From Mucor racemosus (Eukaryota; Mucoromycota; Mucoromycetes; Mucorales; Mucoraceae): a stretch of DNA of 64,000 bases. The translations under genes were made by a program, and so were the position numbers. Numbering within the stretch: the first letter of the stretch is position 1; each line of letters opens with the position of its first letter. The notes below the pieces were generated by a model. It worked only from the letters and a program-made list of their open reading frames with translations. It ran no database searches and was not told where the DNA came from. The stretch is from the NCBI GenBank assembly GCA_027405735.1, contig JAPEHQ010000004.1, positions 2,604,001-2,668,000 of the forward strand, written 5' to 3'. Below are positions 12,540-23,295 of this stretch, one piece after another.

Positions 12540-12712
12540 GTTAATTTAGTTTATAGAATTTGAATGCAAATACCGAGGAGGAACGATTTCTAAATACTTA
12601 AGTTGGTTCTGGTAAAGCATTAAATAAATCGGCTTGGGATACAGACGGCAAAAATGTGGCAATAGATTCCAGTGATGGCCATGTTTTTGTTTACAATATT
12701 GCAGAAGACTAA
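12540..12712 (+). pseudogene. WD40 fragment resembling dynein intermediate chain C-terminus, plus-strand unit
   Basis: One frame reads GSGKALNKSAWDTDGKNVAI and then SSDGHVFVYNI before a stop. This is a WD40 blade with the ALNK..W / DGHVYVYDIG pattern I associate with the last repeat of fungal cytoplasmic dynein intermediate chains. The upstream part (LNANTEEE) is cut by stops. Family assignment rests on motif memory and needs a search. It is one of three copies carried by the compound repeat, and it is a relic. Confidence 0.5.
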
Positions 12713-13574
12713 AAGTTAATGTAAATCACCTCTAGCACAATAATTATAAAGTAAGACTATATTATCATCAAATAAACTACCACACAATATTAACGTGTAT
12801 AAAGGTTTACAGTAATAAGCTTCAATCAAGTGGGTACAGCATCGTAAATTCTTGAAAAAGTTCTCAAGTATTATAAAATCTCTTATTTTTAAGACTTACA
12901 AGGCTTATAAGCGGAATATTAATTTGAAAAATTATTTTTGTCCAGATCATCAATTTTGACATTTTTTAAATTTTTTTTTTTGGTTTTGCAAATCTAGAGT
13001 TAATTATACTACCAATTATAAAAACAAAAAGTATACGCATATACAGAGTTTAATGCTCTATTTGCTCAATAAAAAATAATGAACATTTTAATTGCAAAAT
13101 ATTACATGAAAATTCTTTAATCAAAAAACCGTTTTTGGGCCAAAAGTACAAAGTTTCATTACTTAACTTTTGATGTTAAGCTTTTATAAAATGTGTATTA
13201 GTTATAGCTACAATTTTCTCTCACAATGTAGTATATTTAAACGTTGATTTTGGTATCAAAAGTTGATTTTTCTGTTTTTTGATCAAAATCATGAGTGTTG
13301 GTAAGGATAAAATGAGTCCCGAATAATGTCCGCTACAAAAACTGAATTTTCAGATTGTATATGGTTAAATATAAGAAAAGTAAAAAAAAAAAACGCTTTT
13401 ATTTAAAACTTAAATATATACCATAGTATAAGATACTTAGCCATTCAATCTTGCTATGCTCAATTACGGCGTTGCTCTACGGGCTCGCTTTTACAATTCT
13501 TTAATGAATCTATTGATATGACGGCCGGTTTTTCTTGTAGAAAATGCATGTTTCTATGATAAAAGATATTGCCT

Positions 13575-13960
13575 ATTTTGTTTTGATTATCTCGACAAAA
13601 AATCAATATTTTTTGTTGAAACAAAAAATGCAGAGTATTTTGTACAGAGATCTGCATTTTGAATACAAAAAATGAATATCTTAATTTTGAAATCTAAATT
13701 TTATAGCCAATTTTAGGACAGCTTTTGGTCAATGTTAGGCAACGTTCTCAAATTCTAATATCAACACTTTTATTTTGAACAGATAGAAATAATTCATAAA
13801 GGGAGGATACATGGTTATTGAAATCAAATAAAATCAGCTTAATATTGGGCGAGAAATTTTGAAAATTATCTGAGAATTGCTTGAAAACCATTTGAAATTT
13901 ACTCTGTATAACCGTAAAAAACCGACACTTTTTAAAATTTCAAAAAATATGAAGTATTCG
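13575..13960 (+). repeat. Diverged block A fragment at the end of the plus-strand unit
   Basis: Shares the words TTTTGATTATCTCGAC and AAAAATCAATATTTTTTG with block A at 5752-5790, then GTTAGGC, TTTTATTTT and a CCATTTGAAA stretch in the same order. Same orientation as the tandem copies, so block A sequence bounds both sides of this unit. Confidence 0.6.
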
Positions 13961-14483
13961 GCACAAAAAAAACGTAGAATAGGTTATATTAGCCTTTAGA
14001 ATCAAAAGTAACTTTCAACAGCACAAAAAACCTGTCTCTATGAAATGTTTTAAAAGTAGAATTGTCTAATATGCTTAGATTTTTAAGCAATTTTGTTGGC
14101 TATTTTGCTTCAGCTTGATAGTATATTATACTATATAATGTATCACATTTTCCAGTAGTGGACACCGAAAAAAAAAGAAGAGCAAAGCATTATATGCTAT
14201 TTTTCTATTCATATCAGATATATAGTAATTGTTTCTCATCAATTTATTATAAAAAAAAACCTGAAAGAACATGTGCATATAGTAAACTAATGTGCGTATA
14301 TTGGGCATATAGAAGCATTTACAAGTTTACGTAAAATACCAACATCCTCATAGGCATGATAATTAATTTTTTTGCAATTTACTTAACTGCAATCAAGGTT
14401 TCGATTATTCAAAGACTTCTTGGCATAACATCTGTTATAAGTATGCCATAAACTTTTATATATGGCATTGTTGTTTCCATATC

Positions 14484-14491
14484 TATAAAAG
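14484..14491 (+). promoter_or_regulatory. TATA box of the PH-domain gene
   Basis: TATAAAAG. Transcription starting about 30 nt downstream would begin near 14515-14520, which favours the ATG at 14585 over the in-frame ATG at 14516. Confidence 0.45.
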
Positions 14492-14584
14492 GAAATACCC
14501 TGAAGTACAAATAAAATGAAAACAATCAAAATGCTTAAGCAACACTTTCTTTCTTTTTTTATTTCTTCTCAATCAAACAAAAAC

Positions 14585-17500
14585 ATGAATTCATCAAAAG
14601 AAAATATCGCAAGACCTAGAAGTAATCTCGGTGTGAGAAATGATTGGCGTAGCAGACCTGTATCTCCATCAAATAGTAGCATTGCAGATTATAAGCGCAG
14701 TGCAAGCCCTATTCCGGATAGTCTTTCCAGCTCTGGATCTGATTCTCGTCAAACTAGTAAATATGGTCGTAGACCTCTCCCCACTACTACAACGTCATCT
14801 ACATCTGGTGCAGGGCAATCGGTTGCAGCCTTGCAACAACATCATCAATGGCTAATGCAGCAACAAGATGCTAATGCCGCTCCTTCATCTACTTCACGCA
14901 ATAGCTATAGATCTGTATCTCCAGTTCCCAGTGGATCTAGATCAGGAAGGTCAGTGGAGGGAAATAACATGAGGCAAATCAAGCAGCCACAACAATATAA
15001 TGCTCCAGTGGCTAATAGTAATAACATTAACAATCACAGAAATGAGGACGAGGATGTAATTTTCGATGAGGTGGATGACGAAGACGAAGGTGACGATGTA
15101 GAGGAAGAACGTATGGTTATTATTCAAGATGTTCGAGCTAGATCTCCTAGTATTAATAGAGGTAAATCAATCGAAGTTTTCTTTGTTGTGAATTATAGGC
15201 TCAAAATATACATATAGGATCTGGCGGGTCAATTATGTCGGTTCAACCGGCTCCTAGTTTTTATCATACATCTCCTTCAGGGCCACAAGAATTCAAGGTA
15301 AATACATTACTAAAATTTATTATTCAATTTTTTAACGTATAATTTGCATTATGACAGATTGTAAAGGAAGGTTGGCTGTATAAAAAGAATGGATTGATGG
15401 TAACACAACATCTTAGCTTTATTTACTTGTTTCCTAATGCAGGCATTAATATTCCTTTTATAGCAATGGAAAGCTGTTTATGCAGTCGCCAAACATGGAA
15501 ATGCAGTAAAGCCAGGTGGGTTATACTTATATAAAGATATCAAGGTAATATACAGTGATAAAATATAAAGGGTAAAGATTTAATAAATTGAATATAGTGC
15601 ACAAACCATATTCAAACTTATGATATGAGTGAGGTTCTTGAGGTATCTCCAAGAGCACAAGATTACAAACAAGGCATCAAATGGGAGATTCGCATGCTTG
15701 TTAAGAGAGATGATGTTATTTTAGCTACTGATGATATGCTTTCTCGTAAAGACTGGGTAGATTCTTTGACTTCCATCATGGGGAAAGTTTCTATTGCTAC
15801 ACAAAATGAGCTGACATCTCGTATTCATTCTTCGGAGCAAATGAACCGGGACCTTCAAGGTGTTGCAGAGGAACTTGACAGCGAAAACTCTAAATTGAAA
15901 GAACAGCTTCAGACTCTTAAAGATAGCGTAGTAAAAAAGGAACGCTTCTATCAACAAGAGTTACTGAATCGTGAAAATGAGCTGAAGGAAGCTATTGCAA
16001 AGAAGGAAAGAACCTACCAACAAGAGTTGCAAGATAGAGAAGATGAGCTAAATACTGAAATGGACCGTCAAAGACAAGCTTTAGAAACTAAATGTGAAAT
16101 ATTTGAACGCGAAGCTTTACAATGGAGAAATAAATACAGTGAATTAGAAAAGAAGAGCAGTATTAGACAACAACCTATTGATAATGACAAGATTGAATCA
16201 TTGGAGATGGAAGTGCGTAAATGGAGAAATAGAGTAGATGATTTAGAACATCAACAAAAACAAACCGAGTATAGAAATATATCTAGCAAATCGAGAAACT
16301 CTCGTAGCAATGATTTGTTTGAAAACAATGATGCTTTAAAAGAAACCATGTCAGATGTTAAATTTAATTTACAGGTTTTAAGAGATCAGATCAAGAACTC
16401 TTCTGAAGAACCCCTTTTGGATATCAAATCAAGCGTCAATAAGCTCTGTGATACATTGGATGATGCTAAAATTGGTTGGAATGATCTTCAAAGCGATATT
16501 ATTAAATTCCTGGAAACTGAAAGAGATGATGCCGATATTAAAGATGCTAAACAAAAGCATATGATGGAGCTTTTACGCAATGAATTTGTTGATTTACGCC
16601 AAGATCTTGTCGGTTCTTCTGCTAACGATGATAATGAAAATGAGTTGGAACATAAGCTTCCTTCTCTCTCGGAAAAGTTTGATATCTTGATCCAAATGGT
16701 TGAAAATGTTCAAATAGGTCAATCTCGTTTATCTTCTTCAATGATAGACAACAATTCTAAATCAAGCGCTTCTTCTTCAAGTGATAGTGGTATGCCCTCT
16801 ACTCCTCCTTTATCCCATGTTGACAAAGATTCCGAGTTATACAAGGCTGTAACATCTCAACAAAAGCAATTGTCTGAATGGATCGAAGAATCAAGAGAAT
16901 TTCAAAATTCTACATTAACTACTATTGAAAATAATATGCGTCAAAGTAGATCTTTACCTTCTGTACCTACTGATATTGGTCGTTTACATGAGAAAATTAC
17001 ACAAACTATTGAAGCTGCTATGTCCGAAATAAATAAAAACCAACAACAAGGCCAAGATGAACAAGGAAAGAACATAAAGGTCATTGGTAATTACTTGCAA
17101 CTGATATCCAACGACATTCAAGAAAGCGCTATTCCAGATTTATCTGCCTTGTCTCAACAACTTGAAGATGTAGTTGATAGATTAAATTCTACAGAAGAAC
17201 GCCTTTCTATGCTTAATGAAACATCGTCATCAATGTCTATGAATCATCAACAAGAAGATGCCATGTCTTTCCATAATATGCCTCCACCTTCTGCATCTTC
17301 TGCAGCTATTAGTGATGATGACAAATTATCACAATTATATAGTTTTGTAAAGAATACTGAACGCTTTATGGAACGCTCACTCCGTATTCTTAGTCAATAT
17401 GGTAGTAATCCTACTGGAATGGAGGAAACAATTCGTCGCGCGGTTAAAGGTGCTTCCAAGACACACTCTGAAGAGCTTTTAATTATCCAGGAACAAAACA

Positions 17501-18386
17501 AAGATGAGAGAGAAGTTATTGAGAAGAAAATGCAACGTTATGAAGAAAATGCTCGAGGTTATTTTGAAAAATCTATGGAAAAGATGCATACTGATCTTCA
17601 TGAATTCACTGGAGTCATGTATGAAATGCTTGAAAGACTTGTATTGAAGGCTTTAGAACAATCTTCCTCTAATAACTCATATACTGGCGAGCAAGATCAT
17701 CCACAACAACAACAAAAGTCAATTCAAAATGTAGTCGACTTGTATGGCAAATTATCTGGCTTAAATCAAGTTTTGAAAGCAGAGATAACTCGACTTTCAC
17801 AAGAAAAGGAAGAATTAGAATCAACGGTGAAGTCCATGAAGAAGACTAGTAAAGATTTGGAACGACAAATCGAAAAGCAAAATCAACAACTTCAAATAAT
17901 GAAATCAGAACACGAACAAGTTCAGCGAGATGTTCAAAAGTCTCGATATGATAGTACAAATAACATGATAACCAAAGAATTGGAACCATTGATGCAACAA
18001 ATCACTAAATTGCGAAAAATGGCAGCTGTGAATGATGAATTTTCCGAGAATATAAACAGCAATCGTGAAAAGGTAATTTATTTCTTAAACTTTTTTAGAT
18101 CATGCATATTAAATACATATATCTTTAATAGCAACCAGCTCGATCAAAATCGCCTTTACCTAGTTCTCGTTATAATACAGAAGAGGATGATGACGATAAA
18201 CTACGATTTCCATCTATGAATATGCGTACTAGAAAAAGTTCATTTACATCGCAATTCTCAGATAGCAGCAGTGATAACAAGCACTACGACCAACAATCTA
18301 TCAAATCTCCATTGATCGGTAGTAGAGATAGGCCAAGAGGCAGAAGCCCATTAGCAAGTTATTTGGAACGTAATAATAAGCAGTAA
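14585..18386 (+). CDS. PH-domain, long coiled-coil protein (6 exons, 1169 aa)
   Basis: Exons: 14585-15161, 15218-15297, 15358-15399, 15464-15544, 15598-18072, 18132-18386. Introns are 53-64 nt with GT..AG ends, and every junction keeps frame. Residues 1-215 are Ser/Arg-rich and disordered with an acidic run near 165-180. A pleckstrin-homology domain covers about 219-322 (VKEGWLYKKNG..QWKAVYAV at its start, DWVDSL in the C-terminal helix), with its strands split over three small exons. Long coiled coils with Gln-rich linkers fill about 323-1080, and the tail is Ser/Arg-rich. The PH domain suggests membrane phosphoinositide or protein binding; the coiled coils suggest a cortical or cytoskeletal scaffold. 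That role is inference. An in-frame ATG at 14516 would add 23 residues, but the TATA box position argues against it. Confidence 0.85.
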
Positions 18387-19067
18387 ATAAAAAATATACC
18401 TTTGCTATTCCACGCATATTAAATTTTGTAACTTTACAATTTAAAGGGTTCTTTTTTGCTTTTAAAAGAGTGTTTATTATGATAATGTTTTATTGTATCG
18501 AAACTACTGTATATTCAGTCATTTTTTGTTTTCTTAAAAAAAAACAACATTAACAGCTGAAGGAATCGTCGTTTTAGGAAAGCGTATTATCTCCTGGTGC
18601 CTATTTAGAATGGTATGTGATTTGGGTCATCAAGTGCAATATATTGCAAACAAAAATAATCGACTGATACTTGATAAACTAACTTGCATCTTGCATAAAC
18701 TTGAAGAAAAATTCCTAATAAAAATCAAGACAACCGCCACAACCAGAGTAGTAATTACCGCATATAAAGACTACGAGTAGACTTACAATTATACCCTTAG
18801 TTCATTCATTGCCAGAAAAAGTAGTAGTGGTAGATGTACTTGCAGATACAACAGTACATTGTCACCAGCGACATTATTGGTATAACCAGTTGGTCAACAC
18901 TGCTAAGCGATGTACAGCTCGTGCTGCCACAGGCCTTATTTAGTTATCATTTTTTTTTATATTTAAACTATTGTATTTACTGTGAAATACGACCATATTA
19001 TTTTAAAAATAAAGTGATATACTTATGACATACTAGCATTTCATAACTAGTATATTTATATTATTGC
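18387..19067. other. Intergenic segment with a short dispersed repeat
   Basis: Contains about 150 bp (18880-19030) that matches in reverse the 58990-59345 region. No gene is supported. A short open stretch near 18559-18615 is too brief to call. Confidence 0.5.
18880..19030 (+). repeat. Short dispersed repeat, copy 1
   Basis: Shares GATGTACAGCTC, CCACAGGCCT, GTGAAATACGACCATATTAT and AAAATAAAGTGAT, in order, with the reverse complement of 58990-59345. The 59-kb copy has extra purine-rich sequence in its middle. The class is not recognised; no clear terminal inverted repeat or tRNA-like boxes. Confidence 0.6.
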
Positions 19068-19071
19068 ACAG

Positions 19072-19341
19072 AATTACACTGATCGATTACATCAACAACC
19101 ACCATCAATGTCCATGAAAAAGTCAAAAGGAATGACAAAATATTTGACGATGCCTTCAAAAGTAAGTTTAAAGAAACAAGGTTTTACCTTAGTATGTGGA
19201 TGGTGATACGAGTATAATAGATCATCGAATAGATAATTCATCTTCTTCACCACCATCAATAGGATCTTTTATATATCACGACAACGAAAAAATATTAAAA
19301 CATCAACGAAATTTAGCAGAAAACAATGCGATGATTTTATA
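19072..19341 (+). pseudogene. Orphan 3' coding fragment
   Basis: A stretch after a possible acceptor reads NYTDRLHQQPPSM, KGMTKYLTMPSK, then a perfect GTAAGT donor. From about 19192 a second open stretch reads YVDGDTSIIDHRIDN and ends in a stop at 19341. The gap between them would be an intron of only about 31 nt, too short for this genome, and no start codon region is visible upstream. Best read as a decayed or truncated gene end. Family unknown. Confidence 0.3.
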
Positions 19342-19609
19342 GCTTGAAACAATCCAGGGCGTCTCTCAAGTTTCATATGTATAAAGTTCTACGCTAGTAT
19401 TGTTCTTTTTAAATTTAGTGAATGTGATTACACTAAATGGCAGACATTAGTATACAAATATTCCTGTATTTATATAATAAAGAATGGCAGTTTTTATTAG
19501 CGTAGTCTTTTACAACATAAATAATAAACATTTGGTATATTTTGCATTTGATTAGCTCTCTTCTTCTTTTTTCTCTTCTTCTTCTTCTTCTTCTTTATCG
19601 ATATTCAAT

Positions 19610-21627
19610 ATGCCATTCAGGGAATCAAATAAAAATGAAATTTGTAGTAAGTAATATGCACAGAATACAGATACATTTTGGTCTCAAATATTTACATTTA
19701 TTTAGTGTTTGATAATGCTAAGAAACAGAAACTATCACCACCTATTCCCTCATCACATGTGATCCATCATTCAACATTGCCTACTACTACTACCACTACC
19801 ACTACAGCAACCTATATGGAATGGTCCCTTCACCCAACAGATACAAACTTTTGCAGTAATATTTCAGGGCAAAATACTTGCGATTCTTTGGTTGCATCTA
19901 CTATTGCAAATAACAACTCACCTATCACATTATTTGATTATAACATTGTGTTTACTACTGATAAACAGCAAGAAGAAGAGGAGCAGTACAACACTGTTCC
20001 ATTACCAACTGGCTGGACTCTTGCAGGACGCAAAAGATCTATTTTTGAACTAGATACCAATATTCATACACTAAGTGAACTGTATTCAACACTAGTAGAT
20101 CTTCGAAATCAACTCCCTGATCCAGTAGCTGATCAAGTAGAGCAACCATTTAAAAAGAAACCTAGTCTTTTAACAGCCCTATCCTCAACAGAGGATTACA
20201 TGTCTTTAATATCAAGATCTGGGTCATCCAACATGTCTTCTCCTCCTTGCACTAGCACCACAGATACAGAAGAGGAAAATGGAAATCAACAGCAATATAA
20301 CGATGATTACGATCGTCTACATTGGACATATCCTGATTTTATCTTTGAATTACTAGTACAAGTTTATTTAGATTGTATTTGTTTCACACGAATTCAACCT
20401 AAAAAATTGCTTGAATTACATCGTCAGGGCAATAAACTAGATAAAGCGTATACATGTGCTATATACGCATATGCATCTTTACATGCTTTGTTGTGTCATC
20501 CAGAGAAATTTGGTATTTATTCATTTATGAATCAATTGGCTGTTGATGCTTATCGAATTGCATTTGATCTTGTCGAATTTGATTCCATGGAATCGGTAAC
20601 ATGTGAAACATTGGTGATCATGTATCAGTATTTGATGACAGTAGGACAAGACGGAGAAGCTCGAAATCTGTTTTGCTTGGCTCAAAGACAAATGGAATTA
20701 TTGCTTACCAAAGCACCACAACAACAGCAGCAAGATGTGCATCGATTGTACGTCTGGATGGCTGAACTTGATTGGTCTTTTGCTTTAACAAAATTTACTG
20801 CTCCACTGATAGAATATCGTCAATTAAAGACGTCTCTAGATCAAATCAAACCTATCATGGCAATGAATTATGAAAATGATCGATTGTATGTCAAGGCAAC
20901 AAAGTTTAGAATTAAAGGATTGCATATACTCTTATCGAGTCAACATGATCAGCAAATACCAACCTCTCCTTCTTATCATCAAAGACTAAATCAATGGAGA
21001 ACAAAATATCTCGAAACATTCCTATATAAAAGACATTCTGCAGATGATCAACATCAATTAAGCTCCTATACTGTGGAGGATAAATTAGCATTGAGACTTC
21101 ATGCGCTTTATTTTGCGGGCATGTTGGAACTACATCAACAACACATGTTGAAAGGGTTTGAATCAGATCAACTATGGGAATCATCTAGAGATCAGTGGCC
21201 AGATTATTTCAGTCACTCATCATCATCTGCATCTGCGTCCTCTTTTGAGATTTCAAATGAACAAACCCAAGTAGAAAAAGGATTATATAGAAGTATGAAT
21301 GCAGCCTATGGCTTTATACAAGTGATTCGATTATTATTAGACGAAATGGATAGATGTATTTTACCTCAGGTAAGTATCAATATATCTGTAACGTTTAATA
21401 ATCTTTTATTAAGTAAATTCTCCTAGGTAATTGATACTTTATCAGCTGCTTGCACAGTTCTTTATTTTGGAAACAAGGTTGTATTTTCCAATAAAGAAAT
21501 GATTCAAAAATCCCAAGAGGCGCTCTCATTTGTTGTACATGCATTTCTTACATCCACTACTTTTGCCATGATGGAATGTCCATGTATAGATAGATTTGTA
21601 AAGAAATGGGGATCTCTTATATCATAG
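19610..21627 (+). CDS. Fungal transcription-factor-like protein without a zinc cluster (3 exons, 633 aa)
   Basis: Exons 19610-19646, 19706-21369 and 21427-21627. The first intron has a consensus GTAAGT donor and joins MPFRESNKNEIC to MFDNAKKQKL, creating a short basic start; the last exon adds 66 residues to a TAG. The N-terminal 210 residues are Ser/Thr/Gln-rich with a basic patch (AKKQK) and an acidic EEEE run. The region from about 220 on (YPDFIFELLVQVYLD, then helices with conserved spacing) is like the middle-homology domain of Zn2Cys6 regulators. No Cys6 motif or other DNA-binding domain is present, so it may act as a partner rather than a direct DNA binder; that is inference. A CTT-rich leader precedes the ATG. 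It converges on the F-box-like gene, with only 33 bp between stops. Confidence 0.75.
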
Positions 21628-21660
21628 AAAATAAAGTCTTTCTTTTTTTTTTTTTTTAAT

Positions 21661-22839
21661 TTAATTGTTGAGAGGAATTTCATAAGGAATAACATGTTCA
21701 TCAGTTTGATGAATGGCTTCTGATAATGTTAATGCAGATACAGTTTCTTGCAACATGACAGCAATATGAATAAAGTCAGGTGGTTCACCACGACTACAAT
21801 TCTTTTGTATCATTGCACGCAATAAATCCAATAAAACAGCTAATCGTAATTGCGTTTCATCCAACCATAACCTCCATTGGTAATGATATGCGGGTCGTTT
21901 GTTGTGTGTTACTGTATTAATGATGGATAGATATTCATTGTGGTTTCGTATGTATATTTTAAACCCTGATTCACTACTGAAACTGACATCAGATGGCCTT
22001 GTTAAAAAAAAATGATTGATGTGAAGGTGAGCAAGATCATCTAAATCTTTGGAGGAAATGAGGTCGGTTTGAGCCAATGAACACACAAATTTGATATACA
22101 ATTTGAAATCTTCATTCGGTTTCGAGTTTTTGCAAGGTTCCTGATTTTCTGAATAAGATGATTGATCTGAATGATGGCGTTGGTACCTTGATCTGATTAC
22201 TCGCAATTGTCGTTGTAAATGATTTATTAGCAAGCGATGATGAATTCTACTCACTAAGTCTTCTTCAAGAATTGCCGCTAATGTTTCATGTAATGTCGCT
22301 AAAAAATCTACCAGAAGAACGCCTGTAGAGCTTTGTGGTTGTCTTTGTAACTGTTGATGTTGAGCACGTATCGTTGAAATTATTTGATCAAATTTTTGGC
22401 TGGGTATATTGGTTTCTTGTGGCGAATTCATCAATGCATGTAATGTCGAATCAAATAGACAGTGTTCGAGTAACACTGCTAATGATTTATTTAATAAAAA
22501 GTCTAATGAAAATGCTCTTCCTGATTCACTTGGCATACGATCGTATATTCCAATTGCCAGGTGATTAGCCACTGATTGAATGATATGTTGCTGTTGTTCT
22601 CCTTGTGTTTTTCCATGCCTCGTTAAGTATGCTACAGCTGCATGTATACTTTGTCCAAATGGATTAATAATACGTGGCTTTATAAGGTCAATTTGATACT
22701 GTGATTTAAGTAATTGATATGATAATTTTCTGCTTGGTTTTGAACAAGTACCTAAATACCAAATATCTGAAAATTCAAGATGTTGACTAATTTGTAATAC
22801 GATTTCGAATGGTAAATTGAGTAGGTTTGCGCCCAACAT
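21661..22839 (-). CDS. F-box-like protein, 392 aa
   Basis: Single exon. The N-terminus LLNLPFEIVLQISQHLEFSD (residues 5-24) followed by IWYLGTCSKPSRKLS fits an F-box (LP.EI+..I..+L...D +..+...S+). F-box proteins bring substrates to SCF ubiquitin ligases through Skp1. The remaining 350 residues are helical, have no LRR, WD40 or Kelch repeat, and I do not recognise the substrate-binding part. The ATG at 22837-22839 is the first in frame. Its stop lies 33 bp from the stop of the plus-strand regulator-like gene, with a shared poly-A/T stretch between, so the transcripts probably overlap at their 3' ends. An F-box assignment by eye is moderate; other short helical motifs could mimic it. Confidence 0.72.
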   Translation of the reverse strand: MLGANLLNLPFEIVLQISQHLEFSDIWYLGTCSKPSRKLSYQLLKSQYQIDLIKPRIINPFGQSIHAAVAYLTRHGKTQGEQQQHIIQSVANHLAIGIYDRMPSESGRAFSLDFLLNKSLAVLLEHCLFDSTLHALMNSPQETNIPSQKFDQIISTIRAQHQQLQRQPQSSTGVLLVDFLATLHETLAAILEEDLVSRIHHRLLINHLQRQLRVIRSRYQRHHSDQSSYSENQEPCKNSKPNEDFKLYIKFVCSLAQTDLISSKDLDDLAHLHINHFFLTRPSDVSFSSESGFKIYIRNHNEYLSIINTVTHNKRPAYHYQWRLWLDETQLRLAVLLDLLRAMIQKNCSRGEPPDFIHIAVMLQETVSALTLSEAIHQTDEHVIPYEIPLNN

Positions 22840-23295
22840 TAGTTATATATTAGGTATTAGATATTAATTGATTAGCTTTTATAATAAGAAGTGATAATAT
22901 ACAAAAAAAGAATGAGAAAGAAAAAATATCGCCACTAATTATACCCATTTACAATCATTTTCATTGGTCTGTCGCGATTTTCCCAAACGATATATCATGA
23001 TACAAAACCTTGTTTTTCCTCAAACAAAAAATAGAACCTTACTTAAAACATGTTAAAGCACATATCACATTAGACATATAACATTTTAAAGTTGTTTGAG
23101 TGTAAAGCAAAAACTCTTTAAAGACAGGCTATTACATTTCTTGATGTGATTTTTATTAGGTTTTACAAATAAAAAAAAGTAAGAGAAATTAAGTTTTTTC
23201 ATTTCTTTTGAAAGCAAAGAAAGAAAAATATAAAGAAAGAAAACAAATGTATAAAATTACAGGATATAAAGAAAAAAGAAAGAAAGAATGAGGAA
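22840..23295. other. Intergenic segment
   Basis: Between the F-box-like gene start and the stop of the double zinc-cluster gene, both on the minus strand. AT-rich with purine runs (AAAGAAAG) near 23200-23290. Nothing coding is seen; it should hold the F-box-like gene's promoter and the regulator's 3' end. Confidence 0.5.

Larger units (their letters stand above)
4452..14455. other. Gene-free 10-kb block filled by compound repeat, plus orientation
   Basis: No host gene seen between the Bro1 stop and the PH-domain gene. The block consists of two tandem copies of block A (4523-9121), block B with GC-rich motifs (9122 to about 10100), block C (about 10100-11490), a 662-bp LTR-like insertion, a WD40-like relic near 12540-12712, and block E (about 12800-14100) whose last 400 bp is a diverged block A piece. 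Short open frames here are AT-rich and repeat copy by copy without the codon bias of host genes. About 14100-14455 is unassigned. Confidence 0.7.

Noticed and set aside
4523..14100. Block A on both sides taken as LTRs of a giant retrotransposon
   Set aside because: The right-hand A piece is only about 400 bp and strongly diverged, the two full A copies are adjacent rather than flanking, and no gag/pol-like coding lies between.
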